Source: Bimastos eiseni
Lineage: Eukaryota > Annelida > Clitellata > Crassiclitellata > Lumbricidae
Assembly (NCBI GenBank): GCA_959347315.1
Contig: OY365806.1
Location: forward strand, 28,768,834 to 28,832,833
Length of the DNA: 64,000 nt
Direction of reading: 5' to 3'
The notes under the pieces were generated by a model, which had not been told where the DNA came from, did not search any database, and worked only from the letters and a program-made list of their open reading frames with translations. Positions 1-10,693 of the stretch are shown here, in pieces (positions within the stretch are counted from its first letter, which is position 1; every line of letters begins with the position of its first letter). Position numbers and translations under genes: made by a program.

Positions 1-463
1 AGAAAGAGAGAGAAAGCTCAAAAGCAGGAAAAGGAACAAACAGAGGAGAAATAGAAATGCGTCGAACAGGAGGAGGAAAGGGAAGGGAATGAGTGAGAGA
101 GGATGAAACTCCGAAACAGAAGAGACAGAATAGAAAGCAGAATGGAAGGTGGAGCAGAAGGAGGAGGACTGAGGAGTAGGAGGTTGAAGCTGATGGGACA
201 AGACTGAGTGGAAAATACTGTGCATTGTGAGTTCCTTAGCGGGATGAAAGTCATCTGCAGCCCGTGAGTGGTTTTTCCTGCTCATAAACCTTCATTAACA
301 TTGTAGAGATAACCTCATTTCCGATCCAGAAGTTTTAACCCCGAGCAGTTAAGTCCATTTGCAGCCAGAAACGATACGTGTGGCATTCTGTATAATATAC
401 TGTACGCACCATGTAGTAGATGGCAATGTATACATGTATACGCATGTATTCATGACATATATA
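1..463. other. Purine-rich flank without a gene
   Basis: The first 215 bases are almost entirely purine on the plus strand (GA-rich), which gives misleading open frames rich in Ser, Leu and Pro on the minus strand. The remainder up to the MITE at 464 is ordinary AT-rich sequence with no coding signal that I recognise. Confidence 0.5.
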
Positions 464-834
464 CAGTGATGGGCACCAACTACTTGCAAGGACTAGTAGT
501 TAAAACCACTTCCCAACTACTTTCAAAATATGTAGTTATAACTACTATTTAACTACTTTAGATGACAAGTAGTTATAACTAGCTTGGTAACTACCACATA
601 AGTAGTTAACTACCTTTAAAACTACTTTGCTAATGTTATTGTCAGTATTAATTGCTGATGTTCAACACAAGTAATAAAAATTATCATTAACGTTGTACCT
701 CTGTCTTTGAAAAAGTAGTTATAACTATTTATTTAACTACTTCTTAAAAACTAGTTATAACTACTAGACAACTACTTCTAAAGTAGTTATAACTACTAGT
801 TAATAACCAGAGTAGTTGAAAGTGCCCATCATTG
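464..834. mobile_element. hAT-type MITE with perfect 8-bp target duplication
   Basis: The 371-bp element starts CAGTGATGGGCAC and ends in the near inverse GTGCCCATCATTG. It is flanked on both sides by CATATATA (456-463 and 835-842), a perfect 8-bp duplication as made by hAT transposases. The interior has no gene. It is packed with copies and half-copies of the self-complementary 16-mer AGTAGTTATAACTACT, probably subterminal transposase-binding repeats (inference). The same family recurs at 15746-17231. Confidence 0.85.
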
Positions 835-880
835 CATATATACATATATATATACATACGCATATACGGATGGGTGGGTG

Positions 881-944
881 CATGCATGCATGTATGTATG
901 TATGTATGTATGTATGTATGTATGTATGTATGTATGTATGTATG

Positions 945-974
<30 letters not shown>
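881..974. repeat. (ATGT)n tetranucleotide microsatellite
   Basis: Starts with CATG repeats and continues as an uninterrupted ATGT array. The open frames across it (Cys-Met-Tyr-Val or Thr-Tyr-Ile-His repeats) are artefacts of the array. Confidence 0.95.
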
Positions 975-975
<1 letters not shown>

Positions 976-1085
976 CCGTCTTAACATCAAAGCGAAGATA
1001 ATGATGATGTGGCGGGAAGTGTGAAGATGGGAATAGGAAAGGGAACAGAAAGGGCACAGGTAGGACAATTTTCATAATGATTAAC

Positions 1086-1107
1086 TCACGTGATCATGTG
1101 CACGTGA
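1086..1107. promoter_or_regulatory. Paired CACGTG E-boxes
   Basis: Two CACGTG palindromes lie 14 bp apart around GATCATGTG. CACGTG is the core site of bHLH factors of the Myc/Max/USF type. No nearby gene start is recognised, so a regulatory role is only a possibility. Confidence 0.25.
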
Positions 1108-1280
1108 CATTTTTCTTGGTGAAATTAGAGTTTCTAATTAAAAAACTTCAACTAGATGCTTTTAGGTGAAAAATCTTGAATTGGATTTCAGTTGAGTTAC
1201 TGCGCAAGTATGCCTATAGCGCTCATCCCAAGGAACCCAGCTCCCAATTGAATTTACATCCATATATTTACTGAGCTGCA

Positions 1281-1575
1281 GGAGGAAGCCAGACCTTCAT
1301 AGTCTCCAAGGTTGACTTCTGCAATCGTCTACGGGCAGGTATGCTGAATTGTTAACTAGGCAGCATGCAGTCGGTGTTCAGCTCCTCTCCCCATCTCATC
1401 TATGACCGAACACCATTCGATCGTGTCACTGATTTATTGTGTGACAACCTATAACGCTGGCTGCGTGTTGGTAAGTGAATGACGTACAAACTGTACCTGA
1501 TGACCTATAAAGCACTAAATGATATCTTGTCAGGCCACATCTCTGAATTCTGCATTCGGGTATCGCAAAAATAAT
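1281..1575 (+). pseudogene. Decayed LINE 3' coding fragment
   Basis: Broken plus-strand frames give VSKVDFCNRL and, further on, LYLMTYKAL followed by GHISEFC. These match the post-reverse-transcriptase region of CR1/L2/Rex-like LINEs (typically a V-S-x-x-D-Y-C-N motif, then a Y-K-A-L motif and Y-L-S-E-F). Stops and frame changes interrupt it, so it is dead. Confidence 0.5.
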
Positions 1576-2382
1576 TATACCAGATCAGTCATACGATTCT
1601 CACAGAAAAATCAATTACAAGTCCCACGAGAAATTTGCTCGATACACTGTAGACCTATTTTGAACGAACTTTTGAACGAACAATTTAATCCTAGTTATTT
1701 TTTGCAAAAACATAACGACTTCGTTCTAAGGTGTTTCGACTAAGAGAGTTTCAATAAGCCAATTAATTATACAACAGAACTGTAAAAACAATGATAAGCA
1801 CATCGCTGAGTGGCACAACGAAAACCAAAGAAACAGTACAGTTTTAGTAAGTTCAAATTTGTCTCTGTCACGTCTACGTCTGGGGTAGGCACAAAAAGTC
1901 ACTTAAGAGATAATATTCATTCAATTAGGCCTACATCCATTGAGATACGGCAAGCAGTAGATTCTGGATTCATCGACAACCTTACTCACTCTCTGACGAA
2001 CTGTGCGCATGACCGATAGGCTATATATATAAACATGTATATAGTTCCAGCTGACAGATTATCTGCTGCCGTTAGGCCTACTGCTCGGAACTTTCAGTCT
2101 AATGCTCTGATCAGTTGGTATAGCTTTCTCATCGCGTATCAAAGTGAAACACAAACAATTTGTTTACACTCTTTTCCCCACTTTCGTCTGAACTTTATCC
2201 TTTTATATTACAACGGTGGTGTGCCATCGTAAGGAAGTTTATTGTAAACAATACGCAGTAAACAATAATCCAACGCACTTGTGGGTGGTACCTGTGGCTT
2301 TAACATCAGAAATATAATTAACAACAACACCGTGGACTATTTGAGCTTTAGATATAAAACCGGAAATAGAACTCGGAATATA
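1576..2382. other. Intergenic stretch, no gene recognised
   Basis: Several short open frames (for example 1519-1743 and 1810-2019) show no family motif, splice context or codon signal. I see only unique AT-rich DNA. Confidence 0.4.
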
Positions 2383-2541
2383 TGCGACCAGAGGCGGCGA
2401 TCTCGCTTGACAGGTGAGGGACACCCAATTATACAGAGGAGTAGGAAATGTGGGGGACACACGTATTAATTGTCACCCATCGGTAAAAGGTTGGGAGAAC
2501 TTGTCCCCCTCGCCTCTCCGGATCGCCGCCTCTGTATGCGA
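2383..2541. repeat. Small inverted-repeat element (possible MITE)
   Basis: The arms TGCGACCAGAGGCGGCGATC (from 2383) and its near complement GATCGCCGCCTCTGTATGCG (from 2521) enclose about 115 bp. The arms are GC-rich against an AT-rich background. No target duplication was identified. Confidence 0.45.
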
Positions 2542-2694
2542 CGTAGGACGACCTGTCATGATCCTTACAATAGACGGCGATGTAACTGACGTCAGCACTC
2601 ACTGCTCATTGCGTACTAATTTAGCACTAAGATTATAAAATAGCAAACCAGCGTGCTACCTTTAAAATCATAACGGTGTGCATGTTCAAACTTA

Positions 2695-3568
2695 GGGGCC
2701 GTTCACATATTATATAACACATAAAATCTCAATTTTTGATCCACCCCTAACCCTAATAACGTTATATAACAGCAGCTGTGACCCCCCCCCACCCCTATAT
2801 TATATAACAGATATGCTACCCACCCCTACCCCACCCCAGAAACAACAACAAAGCCTACTAATAGCCTACAGCACGACAATACATGGTAGTGACGTAAATC
2901 CTATTTAAGAACACCATTTTTGTTTCCCTCCTGTTTTGCACTAGAAAATTAATGAGGATTACACTATCATACAGAATCCATTGGTTTAATATTGCACTAT
3001 CAGCTATTTATCGATAGGTTCGCGGTACAACTCTACCTAGTTTAATAGCGAATGATATAGAGTGTAGGCCTATACTACAACTACAATTGGGTATTTAAGC
3101 AAACATATAAACTATTTACACATACTATAGCAAATGAAATCAAACATTTTGATAATAAGAACCAAAATAATTATTTCAAATGAATTAATTTTAATTTAAA
3201 CCACAATCATAATAAATCACACAGAATTGTATCTAAGAGCATTCAGAGCTATGCACAGGAAATTGTTAAAATTGTAATCAGGAAATTCTTAAAAGTGGAT
3301 TTTTAAATAATAAATCAATTCGCCAGGTGACAGCTGATGGTGCTAGTTTTTGTTCACAACGTATTGTGAACTTCGATTAAACAAAGAAGGTCATTGGTAC
3401 ATAGAATTTCCAATTGGCAGGCAAACAGGCAATATAGCACAAGCTGAAAAAGTTTGTTATATAACAAAACCTTCAACCTACCCCCCCCCACCCGACACAA
3501 TATAACACTAACAAAATAGGAACCCACCTACCTACCCCTTGAGCGTTATATAATATGTGAACGGCCCC
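2695..3568. mobile_element. 874-bp TIR element flanked by TTA, PIF/Harbinger-like
   Basis: Both ends read GGGGCCGTTCACATATTATA in inverted orientation; the right end reads TATAATATGTGAACGGCCCC. The flanks are TTA at 2692-2694 and 3569-3571. A 3-bp T-N-A duplication with G-rich TIRs fits PIF/Harbinger superfamily MITEs. ISL2EU-like or other superfamilies cannot be excluded. The interior is AT-rich with C-rich patches and has no transposase. Confidence 0.7.
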
Positions 3569-3719
3569 TTAACCTTTCCCGACGATCAGTTGTGAAATAA
3601 TTCTCGGCGATTTTTCTGCTAATCTGAAAACTTTCCGGCGGTTTATTTACTGACAGAAAATTATTCGGCTTGGCGGCTAACGGCGGCTTAGGCCCTAGTG
3701 TAAGCCTAGGCTTATATAT

Positions 3720-4404
3720 TTACAAATGTAAAGGCAAATGTAATTGAGTAATTGAAATCACCTAATTTGAATTACAATTGTAATTGCTATTTTGTTATTT
3801 GTTGCTCTAAATCAATGTAGACTAATTTGTAATTCGTTATTAAATTTTCATTTTTGTCTGTAATTTATAATTAGGCTATAATAGGCCTATATTTTGAAAA
3901 GCAGTTTACTTTGCGTTATTTTGTAAGTAGAAAATCTATAATGTCAAATTCTTTGGATCAAAACTCGACTTACTTCGACATTTATAGTATTACCATTACC
4001 TAGTTTTACAATTTAGTGCTGTTCTGCCCTCTTCAGTTTTGCATGCATGATTGTAGGGTTTGCAGACGTCGTCTCTCGGATACATGTAAAAACAGTTTGA
4101 ACAGTTTGAAGTTGCATGAACAGCTGCGCTGCTTCTGAAGGAAAATTAAGTTAGCAGTTTTTGACAATTTGTTATACAAAATAAAGGAAAATAGAAAGCA
4201 CATGTTTCTTGCAGAATCTTGCCTGCATTAATTGATCCAGATAATGTTAATAAATTGCATTTTTGTGCAATTGAAATTACGAATTTTGTAATTAGTAATT
4301 TCCAACAAAACTCGAAGGTAATTTGAAACGTGTAATTTAATTACATCATCACCAGTAATTTGTAATTCAATTATACGTCAGCCTGTAATTTGCACATCCC
4401 TGAC
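3720..4404. mobile_element. Probable one-ended hAT MITE with TAATT palindromes
   Basis: The right end reads GTAATTTGCACATCCCTG, which in reverse starts CAGGGATGTGC like a hAT terminus. Inside are many copies of AATTAC/GTAATT forming small palindromes. A matching left end was not found near 3720, so it is truncated or the left boundary is wrong. Confidence 0.4.
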
Positions 4405-5545
4405 GCTTTTGCATGGCGACTTTGAACTTTTTTTGCCGTAAATTTCCAGTGACCCTATAATAACAAGATAGAGGACTGACCAAGCACATCCTTGACCAAA
4501 GCTATTGCCAAAAGAAGTCGCTGACACTTCAAGCTCATATAGCTGCATCAAAGAGAACTATACTATTTTTCACTATATCGTGTCCAAAATATTTAATTAA
4601 ATTCCCACATTGCAGTCAAAACCTCTGAATTCGTGCGATTGATTCAGTTGTCTTTAAGATGTCATTATGTTTATTAGGCTATATGTTGCAAATCAGACGT
4701 TTCCACAATTCAACTATTTACCGTCGTCTCTCACATCGAGACCTTAACATCATCTAATCTTCACCTTCGAGATAATGGCGAGATGAGCTATACAAATCTT
4801 CACATATCTGTATACATACGTACATTCTCCAAAAGACTGACCTGTATGACATTATCGTCGCATGGCTTTCCTCCGTTTGGACAAGCCGTCCCCTATAGAC
4901 TGTCCACTCACTGTCCGTCCACTCACTGTCCACTACAAGCTCTGTATCCAAGCGTCGGCGTGTGCGAGCGTGCCAGAGCAGGCAGTGTCGACTCCCGTTC
5001 AATATTGTGTACAGCGTGTGTGCAAACTAAGCGTACACCTACCCATAAGTGTACGCAGCGGCGCATAATAAAGTATACATTGCGGCGCTCCGAATGCACC
5101 CATCGTCTTTCCAGAGCTGGATGCGACCGGCACACTCTCCAGCTGGTGCCTCTGAAGCAGCAGCCGACTGATGCAGCAGCTGCTGCACAGGCTGCAGCTG
5201 CTGCTGCTGCTGCTGCCCAGTGGGATGTGAAACTGCGTAGCTCCATCATCATCTCTGACTACAACATCCACAGCAGCAGCAGCAGGACGAACGCCAACGC
5301 TGTTTCTTGCAACTGCTCATACACACAATCTACGCAGAATATCATTCACGTCTACATAATATCATATGCACATATAACATTAGACATCTATCTCTATATC
5401 TTCGTCTTCCTCTAAGATCCACATCTAAGATAAATGCAGACATATTATATGCTTACAGGAATAAACATATATACATCGTTTTCTGTAGGCCTAGCTAACT
5501 ATCTTTGTCCAATCGCCTGATTCTTATATGTTCGTACGTACGTAC

Positions 5546-5546
<1 letters not shown>
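4405..5546. other. Gene-poor stretch with a CTG/GCA repeat
   Basis: Holds a short GCTGCTG/GCAGCAG cluster at 5159-5218 and 5270-5283. Plus- and minus-strand open frames through it (for example 4783-5415) are poly-Ala or poly-Ser artefacts at the repeat. The sequence at 4860-5250 is more GC-rich than its surroundings, but I could not tie it to a gene. Confidence 0.4.
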
Positions 5547-5576
<30 letters not shown>

Positions 5577-6002
5577 TGTATGTATGTATGTATGTATGTA
5601 TGTATGTATGTATGTATGTATGTATGTATGTATGTATGTATGTATGTATGTATGTATGTATGTGTGCATGTATGTATGTATGTATGTGTGCATGTATGTA
5701 TGTATGTATGTATGTATGTATGTATGTATGTATATGTGTATGTATGTGTGCATGCATGTATGCATGTATGTATGTATGTATGTATGTATATGTGTATGTA
5801 TGTGTGCATGCATGTATGTATGTATGTATGTATGTATGTATGTATGTATGTGTGCATGTATGTATGTATGTATGTATGTATGTATGTATGTATGTATGTA
5901 TGTATGTATGTATGTATGTATGTATGTATGTATGTATGTATGTATGCTTGTTGGTTTGCATGTACATATGTATGTATGTATATATGTATGTATGCATGCA
6001 TA
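5547..6002. repeat. Long (ATGT)n array with GTGC/GCATGC variants
   Basis: About 450 bp of ATGT units with scattered TGTGCATG variants, which form a loose higher-order pattern. The overlapping open frames in all six frames are repeat artefacts. Confidence 0.95.
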
Positions 6003-7895
6003 TAGGCCTATGTAAGTCGCCTCATTTGCAGTCCGACAGCGCGCAAGCATTATATTGCATGCAACCATTGCACATTGTTATATGTGAAATGGTAAATGTT
6101 ACAAGGGAAATTTGCAGACGAGCGTAACTAGATATATGAAGACAATTCATCAATTCACAAAACTAATTTGAAAGAGTTTAGATATAGATAACTGATAACT
6201 GAGAAGGTGTCCTTCCTTGCAAATGGAGGAAATGTAATTGCACATGTTTTCCATATGGCGATCATGATTATGGTCTTTATTTATGATGCTCATTTCAAAG
6301 AATCGATCGGGCGAGATCCTTCGCCATCGCTGCTAATCTGAGTCTACTTGACCTCACGACGAAGCATGCATGTTTAGCCCTATAATCCAAGGAGACAAAG
6401 AAGGTAAGATAAAAACAGACCGACGGGAACTGAAGACCAGACACACACTGCCACGCAGACAGACATTAGATCGGTCTGTCTATAGTGTCTGTCTGAGGCA
6501 GTTAGATAAATCAAGGTCGACCAAACTGATGTATGTCTAGGGTCTGTAAGGCCGGAAAATAACACGAAACCAGAAAAAGACCAGTCAAACAATCTATTTT
6601 AAAGTTATGGATGGTTATAGACGGGATCTATAACGAAAGCCTCGTCCGACCGTCCGCACGTTGACCGTCCATCCGATCAAGGCCAGCATTGTCTATAGGG
6701 TCTAGACTCTAGAGCTTCGAAGGTCAGCGGAATGTGTGCAGTAGTGAATTGTATTTTTATATTTTTCGACATGCTAGCATTTCCACAACCCAGGCGGTCG
6801 GATCCACACACGAAGCAGCAATGAATGAGTCCATGAAAGTCAGCAACAGTGACGTCGGACATCTTGAATAAAGCGACAGCCGCATACGATCAAATATATA
6901 ATTATAGTATTAGCCTATTAGGCTTCTATTAGCAAGACAATCAAAATCATAAATTGGAATACCATCTGCGTTGAAATGGTGTCCCACTGAATCAAATCGA
7001 GATCCTGTGGGGCCTACCCATAGATAAGCTTTTGTGTAGCTTAGTATAGGCCTATGCTGTGCCTAATGCCTACATTGTGCTCTGAGAATAGTAGAGACTA
7101 AGTACAGACGTCTGCTGAGGAAGACAACACGTCACCAAAACTTTGGATGAATAATTGTTAAATGTTAATAAGTATAAGCCTATTGATTGATGATATTGGA
7201 CATAAATATAGGCCTACAGCCATTCAATTCAGTGCGGAACCAGAAGCAGCAACCAATGCTACGAAAAAAGTCGACAATGTAAAGGAAGTGAATGGTCCAC
7301 AGTTTCAACGCCAGCAGACCATTTAATCATAATTTATGATAACAGGCCTACTGTCACCCTGTTCTTGGCTTGTAAGGTTGTAAACATGAACGATAACGGA
7401 ATTAATTGAATGCACAGGCAGACTCACGTGCAATAATAGACAGTTGAAGGACAGGTGAGGTTTTGTGTCCAAATGTTGTTGGCTCCGTGTTGGACCAATG
7501 ATGCCTGTATACCTTTGGCTCCATGTGGGACCAGTGCCTATTTACTTCTAGGCCTGTGCAGTGTCCCGGGCCACAATGGTTGGTAGCACCCTCTGTTGAT
7601 CTGCATTGTGCTTCCCTCGATCAATCGTTTTGCGGTTATAGGCTCCCACAGTGCGATTGGCAATTACGGTCCCTCGAAATATAACCACAATTGGGTCACG
7701 ACAAACACGAAACACGCACCATCGTATAACTACCCGGGACCTGCCAGGGTGTTAGTATAAGGCTCTGCTGGTTTACAGGAACACGGAGAGGGAGAATAAG
7801 TGCATGGGTGGAATGAATGGAGGTATGTGCATGGATAGGCCTACATGGAAAGCGTTGCGTATGCGTGCGTGTGCTTGTGTGCGTGTATGTGTGAA
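6003..7895. other. Intergenic stretch, no gene recognised
   Basis: No coding motif or exon-like segment. TAGGCCTA-type words occur repeatedly (around 6004, 7048, 7211 and 7344). Open frames at 6380-6592 and 6677-6862 on the minus strand lack supporting signals. Confidence 0.4.
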
Positions 7896-7905
7896 AAGGA
7901 GAGAG

Positions 7906-7907
7906 AG

Positions 7908-7940
<33 letters not shown>

Positions 7941-7972
7941 GACAGAGACAGAGACAGACAGGAGACAGACAG
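7906..7972. repeat. (CA)n and (GACA)n microsatellite
   Basis: A run of CA dinucleotides (7910-7935) continues into imperfect GACA/GAGACA units. Confidence 0.9.
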
Positions 7973-8663
7973 CGAGAAATAGAGAGAGAGCATACATTTC
8001 ACTGACAATTTTTATGGTCAACTCTGGGATCCAAATGCAGCTGTTTACTGGATATTGCAGAATAAGCCTACGTTTTATTCTTGAATTTTACTTATTAGTT
8101 GGCCTATTTAGTAACAGTCTATTAGGTGGTTGCAATTTATGACGTCACGCAGTGTCGACTCTTACACATTTCTTCGCTAAGCCTTAGTGATCTTCGTGTT
8201 TACTAGTTGCGAAGGAAAATCATTCTATTCGTTCTAAGTGTATATTTCTAACGCCTTTTACTTGCCATGTTTAAAATAGTGTATGCTTATGTTATTAAGA
8301 ATTGCCACATTCACAGGATAATAAATAGGATTGTTCATAGTTTTTGACGTTCAAGAATAATAAAGTGCGTAATTCGTAGGGTACGTTCTGGTACTAATAC
8401 GTTCAAATATTGTTCATAGACAACTAAGTAAGTAAGTAAAAGTTAGTATGTACTTTATTGAACCGCTTGCAAATGCACTGCGGGCACATCATAATATGAA
8501 CGTTCAAAACAATGTACACTCTCAAAATAAAATAGACATCCTCAAAGTAGTTAGGATAAAATAATGTACACTAATAAAATAATCATAACTAGCAATTACA
8601 CAACAGACATCCCATGAGTAACTAGAGTAAATAGAAGTCAAACAGTACTAGGCCTAGTTACAC

Positions 8664-9690
8664 TCACAATAGGAATAAATTTAATTGTATAGCATTCGTG
8701 TGATAAAACCACATCGAGTTAGTACATCGAGTTAGTGCATCAGCGCGTGGGATCTCTCGATTATGCGATCGAGGACGGAGTGAATAGGTAACAATCTTGA
8801 ACATGGCAAGGATTGTGTAGTGCAGAAGAGAAAAGAGCACGGCCACGGAGGTCATCAAAAGTCAACTGATCAACAGGCAGAAACGTAAGCTGTATCAGTT
8901 TCCTTACAATTGCGTTAAGACGCATTCTCTGGTCAGCATTAGCAAAGCGAGGTGGCTCGAACTACATCATATAAGTGCGTCCCCGACAGACCATGAGCAG
9001 CAAGGATGCGTAGTGCATAGAGTGATTGGCTGGCCTTTATGCAGATCCGGTCAATATGTGGGTAAAAACTTAGTCTATCAGTAATGGTTACCCCTAATAT
9101 AACGGATGATACCACCCTTTCCACACCTGGCATAGGTGGTGGGAGACTTGGTAACTTAGATCGTGAGTGCCTAAAAATCATCTCTTTGGACTTATTACCA
9201 TTGAGCTTGAGATTGCAAGTAAGTGCCCATGTAGCTACATTTTCAAGTTCAGAGCCTGTAGTATCTATAGCGGAAGCAGGAATCAGAATGTAGCTGTCAT
9301 CTGCGTATTTGAACAATCTATTGCTGCGATGCACAGGTTTTAGGCCAGAAATAGTCACCACAAAGTTAGGCAGTTGAAGCCCAGAACCCTGTATAATACT
9401 AGCATTCATTTTTCATAAGGTAGATACTTGGCCATGGAATTTAGTACAATGCTGACGGTTTTGCAAGAGTGATAAGATCCAATTATAGAGGAAATCAGGT
9501 AACGGCAAAAAGCAAGTTGCTCAGATAGGTAAGAGTGCCTAACCATATCAAAGGCATGGGAGAAATCCAGCGAGATAAGACGTACATAGGGCTCTTCTTG
9601 TAACATATCTAGAATTCCATGAGTCAAAGCAACGAGGGCAGAAGTGGTGGAGCCAGTGGGTCGAAATGCGTATTGGTCATAAGAGTAGAG
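8664..9690 (-). pseudogene. LINE reverse transcriptase fragment, frameshifted
   Basis: Read on the minus strand from about 9690, the fragment starts DQYAFRPTGSTTSALVAL, followed by a palm-domain segment with LDFSHAFD. Then comes IIQGSG and the catalytic box KYADDSYIL, where the paired aspartates bind metal. After this are LGVTITDRL, a SQSLYALR segment and the C-terminal LRPRSHNREIPRA. This order is that of non-LTR retrotransposon reverse transcriptases of the CR1/Jockey-like group. Frame breaks occur near 9408 and between 8939 and 8860, so the copy is inactive. AT-rich sequence at 8450-8660 may be its 3' UTR. Confidence 0.85.
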
Positions 9691-9699
9691 TTAGTCTCA

Positions 9700-10507
9700 G
9701 GATCAGTGAATATAGGATAATCCTAGCATTAGCCAAAAAGCAACAATGTGTAGGTAGTATTACATATTTCAGACTTTGTTGATATATTCAAGATTCAACT
9801 TATGTGTTTCACATTTTGCCAAATTGAAAATTTTGCATATATTCTAAGACCGTAATATCCTTGATTGCGCTACGTATTCAACTTCTTTGCTGCATTTATC
9901 AGATACGTGCATCATCGGTTTCTTTTATTCTTGTGTTTTTAGTTATTTTATGTGATACAAATGACTTAAGACATTTTAGGGCCTTTCACACCAGGTATTT
10001 TTTCATACCTGAAAATATATAAGAAAATATAAGAAAATATATATCTAGTCAGATAACATTATGCTGCTGCAGTTGCACCTACCAAGTTTCTTGTAACTCT
10101 TTCTTCCTTTAGGATACACTTAAAATATCGCTATTTTGGGCTAGATATTTAATTGTACCACTTCATATTCTAACAGTTTGCTGTGATTTTTTTACTATGG
10201 TGCTGATAATTAAATGAGGTCTATAGCTGTTCCTGTTGATTTAGATCTGTGGGCAGTTCTATCTCTTGTTGAATTGACCTTGCCCATATATTAAACTACA
10301 GATGATGATGATGATGGTGACACTGATGGTGGTGGTGGTGTTGATGACTGGGGTGATGTTGTTGATTATGGTCTTCCAGATATATTTCATATGCTTCAGC
10401 AATTTTTTACAATGTACAGGTACAATATACATGTTTAGTAAGTGTAAATAATATTCACTAACACATTTTTATGAAGAGTACTGACTTTCTTAGACTAGCT
10501 GTTCAAG
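9700..10507. other. Upstream flank of the coiled-coil gene
   Basis: No gene. A short GAT/GGT-rich tract lies at 10297-10350. The sequence just before the start codon (…CTTTCTTAG at 10485-10493) looks like a splice acceptor, so an untranslated first exon may lie further upstream. Confidence 0.4.
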
Positions 10508-10693
10508 ATGCTGGCTCCATCAGCATCTGATGTGATGCTGAGGCAGCAGTTTCAGCAGCTGCAGGAGCAGCAGCAGAAGCGCCTGCTGCTACTGCAGCAA
10601 CAGAGACAGCAAGACAAGACAAAGAAAAATGCAGAAGATGGAAGCAAAGAGTCAAGTCTTTTGTTTGGCACTGATGATGACCTTGACCTAAAG
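10508..10693 (+). CDS. CCDC13: CCDC13 coding exon 1 (aa 1-62)
   Basis: The ATG at 10508 is the first in frame after the acceptor-like TTTCTTAG. It encodes a Met-Leu-Ala start, a Gln/Leu-rich helix and an acidic DDDLDLK end. The donor is AAG|GCAAGT: a GC donor with otherwise perfect consensus. Reading on instead to the in-frame stop at 10748 would give an unspliced 80-residue product. Confidence 0.7.

Noticed and set aside
4783..5415. 210-residue open frame on the plus strand
   Set aside because: Its length comes from a GCA/CTG repeat and compositional luck. It has poly-Ala runs, no domain and overlapping long frames on both strands.
5495..6127. Several long overlapping open frames
   Set aside because: The ATGT array has a 4-bp unit, so the frames repeat Tyr-Ile-His-Thr or Met-Tyr-Val-Cys. 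They are repeat artefacts.
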